A DNA stretch of 64,000 nucleotides, from assembly GCF_900112685.1 (NCBI RefSeq), contig NZ_FOMS01000002.1, positions 1 through 64,000 on the forward strand, written 5' to 3'. Under the pieces are notes generated by a model, which had not been told where the DNA came from, made no database searches, and saw nothing but the letters and a program-made list of their open reading frames with translations. This DNA is from Roseivivax sediminis (GTDB lineage Bacteria > Pseudomonadota > Alphaproteobacteria > Rhodobacterales > Rhodobacteraceae). This document shows positions 25,438 through 35,064 of this stretch, piece after piece. Made by a program: the position numbers and the translations under genes. Every line of letters begins with the position of its first letter. Within the stretch, counting starts at the first letter, position 1.

Positions 25438-26355
25438 TCAGTCGAAGGGGATCACACATTCTGGATCGAACAACATCTCGAAATCGGCATTCGCCAGTGT
25501 GGTCCGCGTCCGGTCCGTCAGCGCCTCGTACCGCGCATCGATGAAGTCGAGGAAGGCGGCGTCGTTCGTTTCCTCCACCGGGGAGGACGCCACCGCGTGC
25601 AGCATGAACACGTCGAAGGCGCAGAGGCCCGTCGGGTTGGAGTTCAGGATCCCCTCCATGAACATCCGGCTTTCCCAGGGCAGATCCATCAGGTTGGTGG
25701 GATATTCCTCGAGCTTCGACAGGAAGGCGGCATCGCGGTCGAAATGCAGGATGTCCATACCGAAGGTGAAGGACTGGAACAGCTCCTCAATGAGGATGGA
25801 ACGGTAGAACGCCCGTTCGGTCCGTGTGACCGCGTTTGACGCGGCCTGCTTGACCATCAGGTGCGTGCCGGAGCCACGTCGGCCGAAGAAGGTCTGCGCC
25901 ATTGCCGGCGAGACCGCCATGTAGCTGCGTCCCGTGGGCAGGCCGAGTTTCAGGACCTCGTTCATCCAGTGCAGATCGTCGGTCAGGGCGGCATTCGGCG
26001 GCCGCCGGGAATAGAGCCGCAGGATCACCGTACGCCCGGTTCCGCAAGCCCGCGCGGAGGGCCCTGCATAGCGCATCGGCAGCGTCTTTCCCGAGGCGTC
26101 CCGCATCAGCGCGCGGAATTCGTCCAGCACGGCGCGCGTCTGCCGATTCGGCGCCTCACCGACGACGCAGATGGCCGCACCCGCCATGTCACGGCCGTTG
26201 ATGCGCACCGGGATCGACATGTCGCGCCCGATCATCGTGGTCCGCAGCTCGTAGACCCAACCCTTGCGCGCCATCTGCAGGACGGTGTCGCGCCCGCTCG
26301 CGGCGTCGGAGGCCGTGGACATCAGAAAGACAAGGGCCAGCACGGATCGCAGCAT
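25438..26355 (-). CDS. exported protein of unknown function (possible DUF2927-like)
   Basis: A 305-aa exported protein with signal peptide MLRSVLALVFLMSTASDA and GGAGG six bases before the ATG. Four cysteines (in AAICVVG, ARACGTG, GLCAFD and PECVIP) suggest two disulfides. The segment SILIEELFQSFTFGMDI recalls the EELxQ motif of DUF2927 proteins of Rhodobacterales, but the rest was not recognized. It lies directly upstream of moxR on the same strand, 82 bp away, and may be cotranscribed. Moderate confidence that it is a real gene, low for family. Confidence 0.7.
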   Translation of the reverse strand: MLRSVLALVFLMSTASDAASGRDTVLQMARKGWVYELRTTMIGRDMSIPVRINGRDMAGAAICVVGEAPNRQTRAVLDEFRALMRDASGKTLPMRYAGPSARACGTGRTVILRLYSRRPPNAALTDDLHWMNEVLKLGLPTGRSYMAVSPAMAQTFFGRRGSGTHLMVKQAASNAVTRTERAFYRSILIEELFQSFTFGMDILHFDRDAAFLSKLEEYPTNLMDLPWESRMFMEGILNSNPTGLCAFDVFMLHAVASSPVEETNDAAFLDFIDARYEALTDRTRTTLANADFEMLFDPECVIPFD

Positions 26356-26592
26356 CGGCTTCCTCCCTGTTCGACCAAGGATAGGGGGCGGAGGGTAGCC
26401 GTCCACTCGTGAGATCGGCGGCACGGTGCCGCACACGCACTGCGAACCTGCTGGGCAATGCGCCTCGGAACGATCAGATTCCGGGCGCTTCGCTGCGTTG
26501 CAGCATAGAGCGCCCGCCGGTCGGAAAGGGTCTTAAGACCTCTGGGCGTAGGGTGCGTTGACGTGACAGAGTATCAATCCTCGGAGGTTTGC

Positions 26593-26796
26593 ATGATCGA
26601 ACTCGTCTTCATCGCCTGTCTCGCCTCGGCTCCCGACGAATGTCGGGAACGCAGCTTGATGTTCACCGACGTGACACCGCGTCAATGCCTGATGGGCGCG
26701 CAGCCCGAACTGGCCCGCTGGGTCGGCGCGCATCCCGGTTACCGTATCGCCAGCTGGGCCTGCCGCGACGCCCGGACCGCGGAACGCAAGATCTGA
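26593..26796 (+). CDS. small Cys-containing protein of unknown function
   Basis: A 67-aa protein from an ATG with a perfect GGAGG five bases upstream. Cysteines at 9, 17, 32 and 57 (IACLASAPDECRERSL, PRQCLMGAQ, SWACRDA) suggest disulfides, and the first residues (MIELVFIACLASAP) may serve as an export or membrane segment. Similar short proteins are common in Rhodobacterales as far as I recall; no function is known to me. Confidence 0.65.
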   Translation: MIELVFIACLASAPDECRERSLMFTDVTPRQCLMGAQPELARWVGAHPGYRIASWACRDARTAERKI

Positions 26797-26875
26797 TCGC
26801 CGGCACGTTGGATCCCGGGGCTTGCCTTGCGAGGATTCGGGTGCCGGAGGGCAGCCGAAACAACCGCGGAAGCTG

Positions 26876-27343
26876 TCAGGCGGCGGTGCCGCCGCGTGGA
26901 TTGCGGCGCAGGATGGAGGCGTTGAGCGCACAAGCGACGCTGACCCAGCCGAGATACGGCACGAACAGAATGCCGGCGATCGTGTCGAGCCGCCACAGCG
27001 CGATCATGCAGGCGGCTACCGCGAGCCAGAGCGCGCCGAGCACGACCATGCCGACGCGGATCCGGTGCAGTCCGAAGAAGATCGGTGTCCAGAGCGTGTT
27101 GAGCGCGATCTGAAGCGCCCACAGGGCCATCGCGACGGCGTTGTCGTCCAGCATCGCCACGCGCGCACCGGCCGCCGCCATGCAGATGTACAGCGTGGTC
27201 CATGCGACGGGAAACAGCCAGTCGGGCGGCGTCCAGGCCGGTTTCGACAACTGGCGATACCATTCCCCCGGCGGGAAGATCGCGCCGGTGGTGCCGGCGG
27301 CGACACAGGCCGCCAGGAAGATCACGAAAACGATCCATATCAT
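26876..27343 (-). CDS. tspO: TspO/MBR family protein
   Basis: A 155-aa membrane protein with five predicted helices. Family marks are WYRQLSKPAWTPPDWLFPVAWTTLYICMA in segments (KPAWTPPDWLFPVAW) and ALNTLWTPIFFGLHR. TspO binds porphyrins; in R. sphaeroides it works in the outer membrane and modulates photosynthesis and tetrapyrrole genes. Here no photosynthesis genes are in the window, but cobalamin genes are. The ATG has no clear ribosome-binding site. Divergent from the MFS gene. Confidence 0.92.
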   Translation of the reverse strand: MIWIVFVIFLAACVAAGTTGAIFPPGEWYRQLSKPAWTPPDWLFPVAWTTLYICMAAAGARVAMLDDNAVAMALWALQIALNTLWTPIFFGLHRIRVGMVVLGALWLAVAACMIALWRLDTIAGILFVPYLGWVSVACALNASILRRNPRGGTAA

Positions 27344-27534
27344 GCAGTTGAGCTAGCCCGAACGACAAGAGCGATCAAGCCACGCCCGGTCCGGCAATCA
27401 ACGTCCTGAATCCGCGACTTCGGGTGGCGCTCACGCGCCGCCGCACGCATCGGGGCAGGGGACACAGCCCGCATCAATCCCTGCAAAGGCGGTTTCCGCT
27501 TGAACCCGTCCGGGGACCGGCAGATTGGAAGATC

Positions 27535-28776
27535 ATGCCGCTTCTGTCCTTCCTTCGCGACAATGCCCGGTGGCTGCTGGCCGGCGGATTGCTGACCTTC
27601 CTGTCGAGCTTCGGGCAGACCTTCTTCATCTCGGTCTTCGCCGGGGACATCCGCGCGGCCTTCGATCTCAGCCACGGCGCCTGGGGCGGGATCTATTCGC
27701 TCGGGACCACGGTCTCGGCGATGCTGATGATCGGGGCCGGGGGCCTGACCGACCGGTTCCGGTCGCGGGCGCTGGGGGGCATCGGGCTGGTGTGCCTGGC
27801 GCTGGCCTGTCTCGCGATGGCAGGCACCACGTCGGCCTGGATGCTGCCGGTGGCGATCCTTGCGCTGCGCTTCTTCGGGCAGGGGATGATGGGGCTCATC
27901 GCCATGGTGTCGATGTCGCGCTGGTTCGTCGCCGCGCGGGGGCGGGCGCTGTCGGTCGCGGGGCTGGGCGTGACGCTGGGGCAGGCGGTGCTGCCGGTGA
28001 TCTTCGTGGCGCTGCTGCCGCTGATGGACTGGCGGATGCTGTGGGTGATCGCGGCAGGCATCACGATCCTCGGGGTACCGCTGCTGCTGGTGCTTCTGCG
28101 GACCGAGCGGACGCCGCAGAGCCACGCGGCCGAGAGCGACGCCACCGGCATGGAAGGGCGGCACTGGAAGCGCGGCGAGGTGCTCCGGCACCCGTTCTTC
28201 TGGCTGATGGGGCCGGCGCTACTGGGGCCGCCGGCCTTCGGGACCGCGCTCTTCTTCCAGCAGGTGCATTTCGTGGAGGTGAAGGGCTGGCACCTGATCG
28301 AGTTCGTCAGCTTCATGCCGCTCTTTACGCTGGTCACGGTCGGGTCGATGATGCTGTCGGGCGGCGCGATCGACCGGTTCGGCACGGCGCGGGTGCTGCC
28401 GGTCTATCTCGTGCCGTCGATCCTTGCCTTCCTGTTCTTCGGGGCCGGCGATGCGCTCTGGACGGCGGCCGCCGGACTGGTGTTGCTGGGCATGACGCAA
28501 GGAATGCAGGCGACGCTGCCGAACGCGCTCTGGGCGGAGTTCTTCGGCACGCGGCACCTCGGCGCGATCAAGTCGATGGGCACGGCCATCATGGTGTTCG
28601 GCACCGCCATCGGACCGGGGCTGACCGGGGTGCTGATCGACCTCGGCATCGGGATCGAGGCGCAGTACCTTGGCGTCGCCGTCTATTTCGCTTGCGCGGT
28701 GGCGGCGATCCTTGCAGGGCTCGCGCTGGTGCGCCGCCGTTCCGGCATCCCGCGCGTCGAGGAGCCGGCAGGCTAG
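27535..28776 (+). CDS. MFS transporter
   Basis: A 413-aa permease with about twelve transmembrane helices in two halves. A conserved MFS loop 2-3 motif is seen at GGLTDRFRSRALGG, with the analogous GGAIDRFGTARVL in the second half. Start chosen at the ATG giving MPLLSFLRDNARWLLAGG. No substrate can be given. The gene stands alone between tspO (divergent) and the Smr gene (convergent, 6 bp apart). Confidence 0.85.
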   Translation: MPLLSFLRDNARWLLAGGLLTFLSSFGQTFFISVFAGDIRAAFDLSHGAWGGIYSLGTTVSAMLMIGAGGLTDRFRSRALGGIGLVCLALACLAMAGTTSAWMLPVAILALRFFGQGMMGLIAMVSMSRWFVAARGRALSVAGLGVTLGQAVLPVIFVALLPLMDWRMLWVIAAGITILGVPLLLVLLRTERTPQSHAAESDATGMEGRHWKRGEVLRHPFFWLMGPALLGPPAFGTALFFQQVHFVEVKGWHLIEFVSFMPLFTLVTVGSMMLSGGAIDRFGTARVLPVYLVPSILAFLFFGAGDALWTAAAGLVLLGMTQGMQATLPNALWAEFFGTRHLGAIKSMGTAIMVFGTAIGPGLTGVLIDLGIGIEAQYLGVAVYFACAVAAILAGLALVRRRSGIPRVEEPAG

Positions 28777-28782
28777 GGCGCC

Positions 28783-29391
28783 TCAGCGCCGACGGCGAAG
28801 GTAAACGTAGTAGGCGCCCTGACCGCCGTGCTTGATATGCGCCTCGGAGACCTGGAGCACCATCGCGCCGAGGGGCGGCGCGCGCAGCCACATCGGCACC
28901 TGCGTCTTCAGCACCCCCCGCCGGCGCGGCATCGGATCGTAGGGATCCTCCCGCTGACCCTTGCCGGTGATCACCAGGACGAGCCGCAGTCCCTTGGCCT
29001 GCGCCGAGAGGATGAAGCCCATCAGCGCGGGATGGGCTTCGTCGAGCGTCATGCCATGCAGGTCGATGCGCGCCTCGGGCGCGAGCTTGCCGCGTTTGAG
29101 CCGCCCGTAGGCCTTGGAATCCATGTCGACCCGGCTTTCCGACAGCCGATCCGAGGTCGATTGCGGCAGTGATACCGAATTTGCCGACCGCGCCCGTTCC
29201 CCGATCCGGAAGCGGGGCGGCTCCTTCGGCGTCGGCGACGTGGAATCGTGGGTCAGGGGACGTTGCACCGTCTTCGGGCCGGGGACCTGGTTGCGCGTCG
29301 GGCTGCCGCTCTGGCCCGGCAGCCGCTTCGCCGTGCGGGCCACCTGATTCCAGAGCTCCACTTCGTCGCGGCGCGGGCGGCGCCCCTTCAT
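28783..29391 (-). CDS. Smr/MutS2-domain protein
   Basis: A 202-aa cytoplasmic protein with a C-terminal Smr domain (about 110-202): ARIDLHGMTLDEAHPALMGF, LRLVLVITGKG and HIKHGGQGAYYVYLRRR. The N-terminal half is a basic and polar, probably disordered segment. Smr proteins are nucleases or nucleic-acid-binding factors. The ATG overlaps the mltA stop (ATGA); the Tim44-mltA-smr order is the usual one in alphaproteobacteria near dnaQ and secB. Confidence 0.9.
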   Translation of the reverse strand: MKGRRPRRDEVELWNQVARTAKRLPGQSGSPTRNQVPGPKTVQRPLTHDSTSPTPKEPPRFRIGERARSANSVSLPQSTSDRLSESRVDMDSKAYGRLKRGKLAPEARIDLHGMTLDEAHPALMGFILSAQAKGLRLVLVITGKGQREDPYDPMPRRRGVLKTQVPMWLRAPPLGAMVLQVSEAHIKHGGQGAYYVYLRRRR

Positions 29392-30449
29392 TGCACCGCT
29401 TCCGGCAACAGGGCGTAGGCGCGCTGGATCGGCAGCAGAACCACCATCCGGCCGGGATCGCGGTAGGTTCCGGCCTGTGCCCCGGCGGCCGATCCCGTGC
29501 CGACGAAGATGTCGGCGCGCTGCGCGCCCTGGATGGCAGACCCGGTATCCTGCGCGACCATCAGGCGGTTCAGCGGTCCTCCGCCCTCCTTCTCGATCCA
29601 CACAGGGGCGCCGAGCGGGACGTAATCGGGATCGACGGCGATACTGCGCATCGGCGTGATGGACCGGTTCATCGCCCCGAGCGGACCCTTGTCGGCCGGC
29701 ACCTCGCTGACCTCGCGGAAGAACACGTAGGAGGGGTTGTGCATCAGAAGCTCCTCGCCCTCGCCGGGGTTGTCGCGGACCCAGTTGCCGATGACCTCGG
29801 CCGAGGCCTCGTGCGGCTCAAGCGTGCCGCGGCGGATAAGTTCCTGACCGATGGAGCGGTAATCGTGCCCGTTAAACCCGCCGTAGCCGACACGGACCAC
29901 GCTTCCGTCGGGAAACCGGATGCGCCCCGAGCCCTGGATCTGCAGGAAGAACAGCTCCACCGGGTCGTCGACCCAGGCGATCTCGAGCTCGCGACCGACC
30001 ATGACCGGGGAGGACAGGATGTCCCGTCGCGTCAGCCAGGGCGTGTCGTCCTGCACCTCGGGCGGCTTGCGATAGACCGGGTAGCGATAGGTCGGGGAGG
30101 CGTGCGGCGCGCCGTCGAGCTCGGGTTCGAAATAGCCGGTGAACAGCGCCTCCTCGGAGCCATGGGTGATGCGCACCGGGCGAAAGAAAAGCTCGAAGAA
30201 CTGTCGCGCGTCGTCGCGGTGATCCGCCGCGGCGGAGCAGAGCGCCCGCCAGTCCGGATCTCGCAGATCCCGGCAGGTGTTCAGGAAGGTGTCGAGGGCG
30301 GCGGCGTGATCGTCCTCGGCCCACCCGTCCAGATCCGAGTAACCGAGGATCTCGTGATGCGGAGCCTCCGGCTCCCCGGGTTCGGAGCCGGGCGCGGGCG
30401 GGGCGGCCATTGCCCAGAGCCCCGCGAGGAGCGCCGCCCGAAGCCTCAT
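29388..30449 (-). CDS. mltA: membrane-bound lytic murein transglycosylase A
   Basis: A 353-aa exported MltA/3D-domain protein that cleaves peptidoglycan. The signal peptide is MRLRAALLAGLWAMAAPPAPG; no lipobox Cys is seen, so it may be soluble in the periplasm rather than lipid-anchored. Family marks are ALFTGYFEPELDGA, LFFLQIQGSGRIRF and, in the 3D domain, AVDPDYVPLGAPVW and VAQDTGSAIQG with catalytic Asp. Its stop and start overlap neighbours. Confidence 0.93.
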   Translation of the reverse strand: MRLRAALLAGLWAMAAPPAPGSEPGEPEAPHHEILGYSDLDGWAEDDHAAALDTFLNTCRDLRDPDWRALCSAAADHRDDARQFFELFFRPVRITHGSEEALFTGYFEPELDGAPHASPTYRYPVYRKPPEVQDDTPWLTRRDILSSPVMVGRELEIAWVDDPVELFFLQIQGSGRIRFPDGSVVRVGYGGFNGHDYRSIGQELIRRGTLEPHEASAEVIGNWVRDNPGEGEELLMHNPSYVFFREVSEVPADKGPLGAMNRSITPMRSIAVDPDYVPLGAPVWIEKEGGGPLNRLMVAQDTGSAIQGAQRADIFVGTGSAAGAQAGTYRDPGRMVVLLPIQRAYALLPEAVQ

Positions 30450-31105
30450 TCCCCCGTGGCGACCAACTGCCAGTTGGGATCGTCGCTGCCCATGGTCCGG
30501 GCGAAGGTCCAGAGATCCTTCTGCCGTTTGATCTGACTGGAACTGCCTTCCACGATCGTACCGTCGCGATCCTTCACCACCTGCGTCAATTCGCCGACGA
30601 ACCGCACGGTGATCTCCGCCAGCTGCGAATCAGGGTCGAGCGTCGCCTCGGTGAGCGTGGTCTCGCGCACACCCACGAACTCCGCCTCGATGGTCAGCCC
30701 CTGTTCCTCGCGCGCATGCACGACTTCCGCGAAGCTCTCGTAGACGTCGGGCGCGAGATAGGGCTGGATCTCTTCGAGCTTGCCGCGTTCGAACGCCATC
30801 AGGATCATCTCGTAGGCGCCGCGGGCGCCCGACAGGAAGTCGGCGACGCCGAAGGACGGCTCCAGTTGCTTCATCCTCGCCAGTGCCTTGGCGGACTCGC
30901 TGCCCTCGGGGACATGATCGACGATATCGCGATCCGGCCCGCCCTCAATCACCTCGAAGCCGCGGCGGTCGGCGGTCTTGCCGCTCGACGGCGGTGCGGG
31001 CGGCTTCTCGTAGCCTTCGCGGGTACCGAGCACGTTTTTCAAGCGCAGGATGAGGAAGACGGCGATCCCCGCCAGGACAAGTAACTGCAACATGGGGGAA
31101 TTCAT
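30446..31105 (-). CDS. Tim44-like (TimA) protein
   Basis: A 219-aa protein with an N-terminal transmembrane segment (MLQLLVLAGIAVFLILRL), a linker, and a Tim44 domain (about 85-219) with FLSGARGAYEMILMAFERGK and FVGELTQVVKDRDG. The start is the ATG after TTG, with GAGG five bases upstream. Caulobacter TimA is the comparable bacterial Tim44 protein, located in the periplasm or membrane. First of the Tim44-mltA-smr operon, divergent from fxsA. Confidence 0.9.
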   Translation of the reverse strand: MNSPMLQLLVLAGIAVFLILRLKNVLGTREGYEKPPAPPSSGKTADRRGFEVIEGGPDRDIVDHVPEGSESAKALARMKQLEPSFGVADFLSGARGAYEMILMAFERGKLEEIQPYLAPDVYESFAEVVHAREEQGLTIEAEFVGVRETTLTEATLDPDSQLAEITVRFVGELTQVVKDRDGTIVEGSSSQIKRQKDLWTFARTMGSDDPNWQLVATGE

Positions 31106-31210
31106 CAAGGCCTCACGTCGGGTGCATGGAAAGCGGCGAACTTCGGCCTTATGTAGGCGTTGGGCGCGGCCAAGTCTACCGGCCCGCCCATCGGAGTGGA
31201 GGTCGTCCCC

Positions 31211-31738
31211 ATGTGGCTATTCGTAGCGTTTCTGGCGGTTCCCCTGGTGGAAATCGCGTTGTTCATCCAGATCGGCGGCCTGATCGGGCTTTGGCCGACG
31301 CTCGGGATCGTGATCCTGACGGCATTGATCGGCACCTGGCTGGTCCGGTCGCAGGGCGCGATGGCGATGAATGACATCCGCCGGTCGTTCAACGAACTTT
31401 CGGATCCGACGGAGCCCATCGCCCACGGTGCGATGATCCTGATCGCCGGGGCGCTGCTGCTCACGCCCGGTTTCTTCACCGACGCGGTCGGCTTTTCGCT
31501 GCTTATGCCGCCGGTGCGCAAGATGGTCATGCGCCATGCTTCGCGGCATGTGAAGATGCGCCGGTTCGAGATGGGCGGGGCAGGCGACCCGCGCCGCCGC
31601 CAGCCGCACCCAGGGCGCGACCCGAACCGCCCCGGAACGCCGCCCGGGGACGATATCATCGAGGCGGAATACGAGGACGTCTCTCCGCCGCCGAACAAGC
31701 AGCCGACGCATCCCGGATCGGGTTGGACAAAGCACTGA
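31211..31738 (+). CDS. fxsA: FxsA family membrane protein
   Basis: A 175-aa protein starting MWLFVAFLAVPLVEIALFIQ, then IGGLIGLWPTLGIVILTALI and a third segment ALLLTPGFFTDAVGF, the normal FxsA fold. The cytoplasmic C-terminus after about residue 110 is Arg/Pro-rich and longer than in E. coli. FxsA suppresses exclusion of phage T7 when overproduced; its ordinary function is unclear. It is divergent from the Tim44 gene and followed by a hairpin before secB. Confidence 0.92.
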   Translation: MWLFVAFLAVPLVEIALFIQIGGLIGLWPTLGIVILTALIGTWLVRSQGAMAMNDIRRSFNELSDPTEPIAHGAMILIAGALLLTPGFFTDAVGFSLLMPPVRKMVMRHASRHVKMRRFEMGGAGDPRRRQPHPGRDPNRPGTPPGDDIIEAEYEDVSPPPNKQPTHPGSGWTKH

Positions 31739-31741
31739 AAA

Positions 31742-31760
31742 GCGGCCCGCCGCGGGCCGC
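31742..31760. terminator. GC hairpin after fxsA
   Basis: Perfect 8-bp inverted repeat: GCGGCCCG, loop CCG, CGGGCCGC, lying three bases after the fxsA stop and 67 bp before secB. There is no T-tract, so it is either a weak Rho-independent terminator or a Rho-assisted stop. Confidence 0.45.
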
Positions 31761-31827
31761 GGCCGGCTTGCTAATGTTCTGCCCGCCTTGCTAAGGCTCT
31801 TGCGAAGATGTCTCAGGGAGCCCCGTG

Positions 31828-32358
31828 ATGAGCGATACCAGTACCAATCCGCCGGAAAACGGCGCCGCCGCGCCGGAACAGACGCCGCAGATCAAGATGA
31901 ACGTCCTCGCGCAGTACATCCGCGACATGTCGTTCGAGAACATTCTCGCGCAGAAGGGCTCATCGGGAAATGCCCAACCGGATGTGCAGGTGCAGGTGAA
32001 CCTTGACGCCAAGAAGCGTCAGACCGAGCACCAGTACGAAGTGGTGATGAAGCTGAAGGTCGACAGCAAGGCCAAGGAATCCGGCGACCAGCTGTTCCTG
32101 ATGGAAATCGACTATGCCGGCATCTTCCACATCGAGAACGTGCCGGAAAACCAGCTGCATCCTTTCCTGCTGATCGAATGCCCGCGGATGCTCTTCCCGT
32201 TCGTGCGCCGCATCGTGGCGGACCTGTCGCGAGACGGCGGCTTCCCGCCACTGAACCTCGAGACGATCGACTTCGTCCAGCTCTACCGTTCGGAGATCCA
32301 GCGCCGTCAGCAGGCGCAGGCAGCCACTCAGCCGACCGAAACGCAGGGCCAGGCCTGA
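31828..32358 (+). CDS. secB: protein-export chaperone SecB
   Basis: A 176-aa SecB. The ATG after GTG is chosen with GGGAG seven bases upstream. Motifs: IRDMSFENILAQ, YEVVMKLKVDSKAKESGDQ, FLMEIDYAGIFHIENVPEN, and ECPRMLFPFVRRIVADLSRDGGFPPLNL. It keeps precursors unfolded for SecA. The two tails (before 22 and after 160) are polar and Gln-rich. Converges with dnaQ, with one base between the stops. Confidence 0.96.
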   Translation: MSDTSTNPPENGAAAPEQTPQIKMNVLAQYIRDMSFENILAQKGSSGNAQPDVQVQVNLDAKKRQTEHQYEVVMKLKVDSKAKESGDQLFLMEIDYAGIFHIENVPENQLHPFLLIECPRMLFPFVRRIVADLSRDGGFPPLNLETIDFVQLYRSEIQRRQQAQAATQPTETQGQA

Positions 32359-32359
32359 C

Positions 32360-33046
32360 TCAGAGCCGTGACCAGAGGGCGTTTTCGCCCAGTGCATCGA
32401 CAAAGGCGGCGTGAGCCGCCTTTTCCTTTTCCGTGATTCGCGGCGGCAAAGGCGTTGGACGCGGGCGCGGGCGCCAGTTGTCGGACTGGCCCGCCGCGGC
32501 GCCGGACGTGTCGGTCGACAGCGCGAAATCGGGCTGCTTGCCGCCGATCAGCTCCAGGTAGACCTCGGCCAAGATCTCGCTGTCGAGAAGCGCGCCATGC
32601 AGCGTGCGCGACGAATTGTCGATCGCAAACCGCCGGCAGAGTGCGTCGAGAGAGGCAGGCGAGCCGGGGAACTTCGCGCGGGCGATGGCCAGGGTGTCGA
32701 CGGCCTGCTCCCACGGCAATTGAGGCTTTTTCAGCCAGCCCAGCTCCGCGTTCAGGAATTTCATGTCGAAGGCCGCGTTGTGGATGACGATCTTGGCGTC
32801 GCCCACAAAGGTCAGGAACTCGTCCGCGATCTGCGCGAAGACGGGCTTGTCGCGCAGGAAATCGTCGCCGAGGCCGTGCACCTCGAATGCCTCCTGCGGC
32901 ATGCCGCGTTCGGGGTTGATGTACTTGTGGAATGTCTGGCCGGTGGCGACGTGGTTCCACAGCTCGACCGCGCCGATCTCCACGATCCGGTCGCCCTGTT
33001 CGGGATCGAAGCCGGTGGTTTCGGTGTCGAGAACGATTTCGCGCAT
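32360..33046 (-). CDS. dnaQ: DNA polymerase III epsilon subunit (3'-5' exonuclease)
   Basis: A 228-aa DEDDh exonuclease. Starts [20 protein letters not shown] (Exo I Asp-Glu), with Exo [16 protein letters not shown] and Exo [17 protein letters not shown]. It proofreads for the alpha subunit. Downstream of coaE by one base, so cotranscribed with maf-aroE-coaE. The C-terminal tail is basic and Pro-rich. Confidence 0.96.
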   Translation of the reverse strand: MREIVLDTETTGFDPEQGDRIVEIGAVELWNHVATGQTFHKYINPERGMPQEAFEVHGLGDDFLRDKPVFAQIADEFLTFVGDAKIVIHNAAFDMKFLNAELGWLKKPQLPWEQAVDTLAIARAKFPGSPASLDALCRRFAIDNSSRTLHGALLDSEILAEVYLELIGGKQPDFALSTDTSGAAAGQSDNWRPRPRPTPLPPRITEKEKAAHAAFVDALGENALWSRL

Positions 33047-33047
33047 C

Positions 33048-33629
33048 TCAGAACCTTCCGATCTGGTCGAGCACAGCTTGCACGTCCCGGGCGGCACTCT
33101 CAAGCGAGGTGGTGTCGATGACGAAATCCGCGCGGGCGCATTTCTCTTCGTTGGGCAACTGCTTGGCCCGGATCGCCTCAAACTGCGCGCGCGTCATCGT
33201 ACCGCGGGCGAGCACCCGCTCGGCCTGCGTTTCACGTGAAACGTCGACGCAGGCGGTGGCGTCCATCTCGACGTCCGATCCGGTCTCGAAAAGAAGCGGG
33301 ATGTCGAACACGGCGACAGGCGCCCCCGTCTCCTCGGCGAAGCGGGCGCGGTCGTTGCGGACGAGCGGATGCACGATGGACTCGATCTCGCTGAGGGCAT
33401 CGGGATCGGCGTCGATGAGGCGGCGCAGCGCCGGGCGGGAGACGGCACCCTTCTCGATCGCGTTGGGAAACCGCGCGCCGAGCGGGGCAACGGCAGCACC
33501 GCCGGCCGCGTAGAGCCGATGAACGGCTTCATCCGCATCCCAGACGGCACAACCACGCTCCGCGAACATCGAGGCGGTGGTCGATTTTCCCATGCCGATG
33601 GAGCCGGTGAGACCGAGCTTGAAGGTCAT
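33048..33629 (-). CDS. coaE: dephospho-CoA kinase
   Basis: A 193-aa P-loop kinase for the last step of coenzyme A synthesis. P-loop [12 protein letters not shown], then [15 protein letters not shown] and PLLFETGSD. The ATG overlaps the aroE stop (ATGA). A parS-like palindrome at 33228-33243 is read as DVSRETQA in this frame, a striking case of a binding site within a coding region. Operon with maf, aroE and dnaQ. Confidence 0.95.
   Translation of the reverse strand: MTFKLGLTGSIGMGKSTTASMFAERGCAVWDADEAVHRLYAAGGAAVAPLGARFPNAIEKGAVSRPALRRLIDADPDALSEIESIVHPLVRNDRARFAEETGAPVAVFDIPLLFETGSDVEMDATACVDVSRETQAERVLARGTMTRAQFEAIRAKQLPNEEKCARADFVIDTTSLESAARDVQAVLDQIGRF
33228..33243. other. parS-like site in coaE
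   Basis: CGTTTCACGTGAAACG, a perfect 16-bp palindrome with the 14-bp core GTTTCACGTGAAAC; only the two outer bases differ from the ideal TGTTTCACGTGAAACA. It lies inside coaE, about 1.8 kb from the predicted oriC, on the other side from parAB. Confidence 0.8.
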
Positions 33630-34468
33630 CGCAACACCGCGTCGCGGGTCTCGTCGTCGACCTCGGGCCGGACTCCGAACCAGCGTTCGAAGCCGGGCAC
33701 CGCCTGGTGCAGCAGCATGCCGAGCCCGTCGACCACCGTCGCCCCCCGGTCCGCCGCAACGCGCAGGAGCCGGGTTTCGAGCGGGGCATAGACGAGATCG
33801 TTGACCACCGTCCCCGGCCCGATCCCGTTCAGCGGCACGCTCAGCTCCGGATGGCCGACCATGCCGAGCGAGGTCGTGTTGACCACCAGCCGTGCCTCGC
33901 CGAGAGCGTTGCCGGCCTGGTCCCAATCGACCACGCGAACCCGCGACCCGAATAGGTCGGCCAACCGCTCGGCCCGGTCCCGGGTCCGGTTGGTGAGCCG
34001 GACCTCCGGCACGCCGGCATCCAGAAGCGCCGCCAGCACCGCACGCGCGGCACCACCAGCACCGAGCACCACGGCCGCGCCCGTATCGCCCCGCCAGTCC
34101 GGCACACAATGCTGCAGGTTGGCGATGAAGCCGTATCCGTCCGTATTGTCGGCCTCGATCGTGCCATCCTCATGAAAGACCAGCGTGTTCGCCGCCCCGA
34201 CGAGCTTCGCGCGCTCCGTGACCGTGTCGGCGATCTCGCAGATCGCTTCCTTGTGGGGGATCGTCACGTTGGCGCCGACGAAGCCCATCTCGGGCAGGGT
34301 GCGCACGATCCGATCCAGCGCCTCCGGCGCGATATCGAGCGGGATGTAATGCCCCGGCAAGCCGTGCTTGCGCAGCCAGTAGCCGTGCAGGCGCGGAGAC
34401 CGGGAATGGGCGATCGGATGCCCGATCACGGCCGCGAGCGGGATGCGGGCAGGGGCGCTGTCAGTCAT
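33626..34468 (-). CDS. aroE: shikimate dehydrogenase
   Basis: A 280-aa shikimate dehydrogenase (NADPH). N-terminal [20 protein letters not shown], substrate Lys in [17 protein letters not shown], and the nucleotide motif [15 protein letters not shown] with NRTRDRA. The catalytic Lys/Asp pair is kept. It overlaps the maf stop and the coaE start by ATGA; the operon order matches other alphaproteobacteria. Confidence 0.95.
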   Translation of the reverse strand: MTDSAPARIPLAAVIGHPIAHSRSPRLHGYWLRKHGLPGHYIPLDIAPEALDRIVRTLPEMGFVGANVTIPHKEAICEIADTVTERAKLVGAANTLVFHEDGTIEADNTDGYGFIANLQHCVPDWRGDTGAAVVLGAGGAARAVLAALLDAGVPEVRLTNRTRDRAERLADLFGSRVRVVDWDQAGNALGEARLVVNTTSLGMVGHPELSVPLNGIGPGTVVNDLVYAPLETRLLRVAADRGATVVDGLGMLLHQAVPGFERWFGVRPEVDDETRDAVLR

Positions 34469-35064
34469 CCCGGAAGATCTCCGCGCAGGACGAGGTGGTT
34501 CAGAAACTCCAAGAGCGGCAGCCCGAGGATGGTGAAGTGATCGCCGTCGACACGGGCGAAGAGACGAACGCCCTCGGCCTCCAGCTTGTAGCCACCGACC
34601 GAGCTGGCGACATCCGGCCAGGCGCGGTCGAGATAGCTGTCGAGGTAATCCTCAGAGAACGCCCTCATCGTCAGCGTGGCGGTGCCCACGTGACGCCAGG
34701 TCGGCGCACCGTCCTCGTAAAGCACCGCAGCCGAGAGCAGTTGGTGACGGCGGCCGCGCAGCTCCAGCAATTGCGCGCGTGCGTCCTCCCGACTCCCGGG
34801 CTTGCCCAGGACACGGCCGTCCAGCGCGAGCACCTGGTCGCATCCCAGGACGCTGGCCGACGGCTCCCGTCCGGCAACCTTCTGCGCCTTCATCTCCGCG
34901 AGCGCATCGGCAATGTCGCGCGGCGTGGCCTCTTCGGCCTCGAGCCCCGCACGCATCGCGGGTTCGTCGATTCGCGCAGGGGCGGTGCGGTGCGGCACAT
35001 CAGCTGCCCTCAGCATCTCCGAGCGCGTGATCGAACCTGATGCGAGGACGAGATCGAACGACAT
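34465..35064 (-). CDS. maf: Maf-family nucleotide pyrophosphatase (YceF-like)
   Basis: A 199-aa Maf protein that hydrolyses non-canonical nucleoside triphosphates. N-terminal [37 protein letters not shown], and [15 protein letters not shown], which looks closer to the YceF (m7GTP) than to the YhdE group. It is the first gene of the maf-aroE-coaE-dnaQ operon and borders the predicted origin region. Confidence 0.93.
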   Translation of the reverse strand: MSFDLVLASGSITRSEMLRAADVPHRTAPARIDEPAMRAGLEAEEATPRDIADALAEMKAQKVAGREPSASVLGCDQVLALDGRVLGKPGSREDARAQLLELRGRRHQLLSAAVLYEDGAPTWRHVGTATLTMRAFSEDYLDSYLDRAWPDVASSVGGYKLEAEGVRLFARVDGDHFTILGLPLLEFLNHLVLRGDLPG

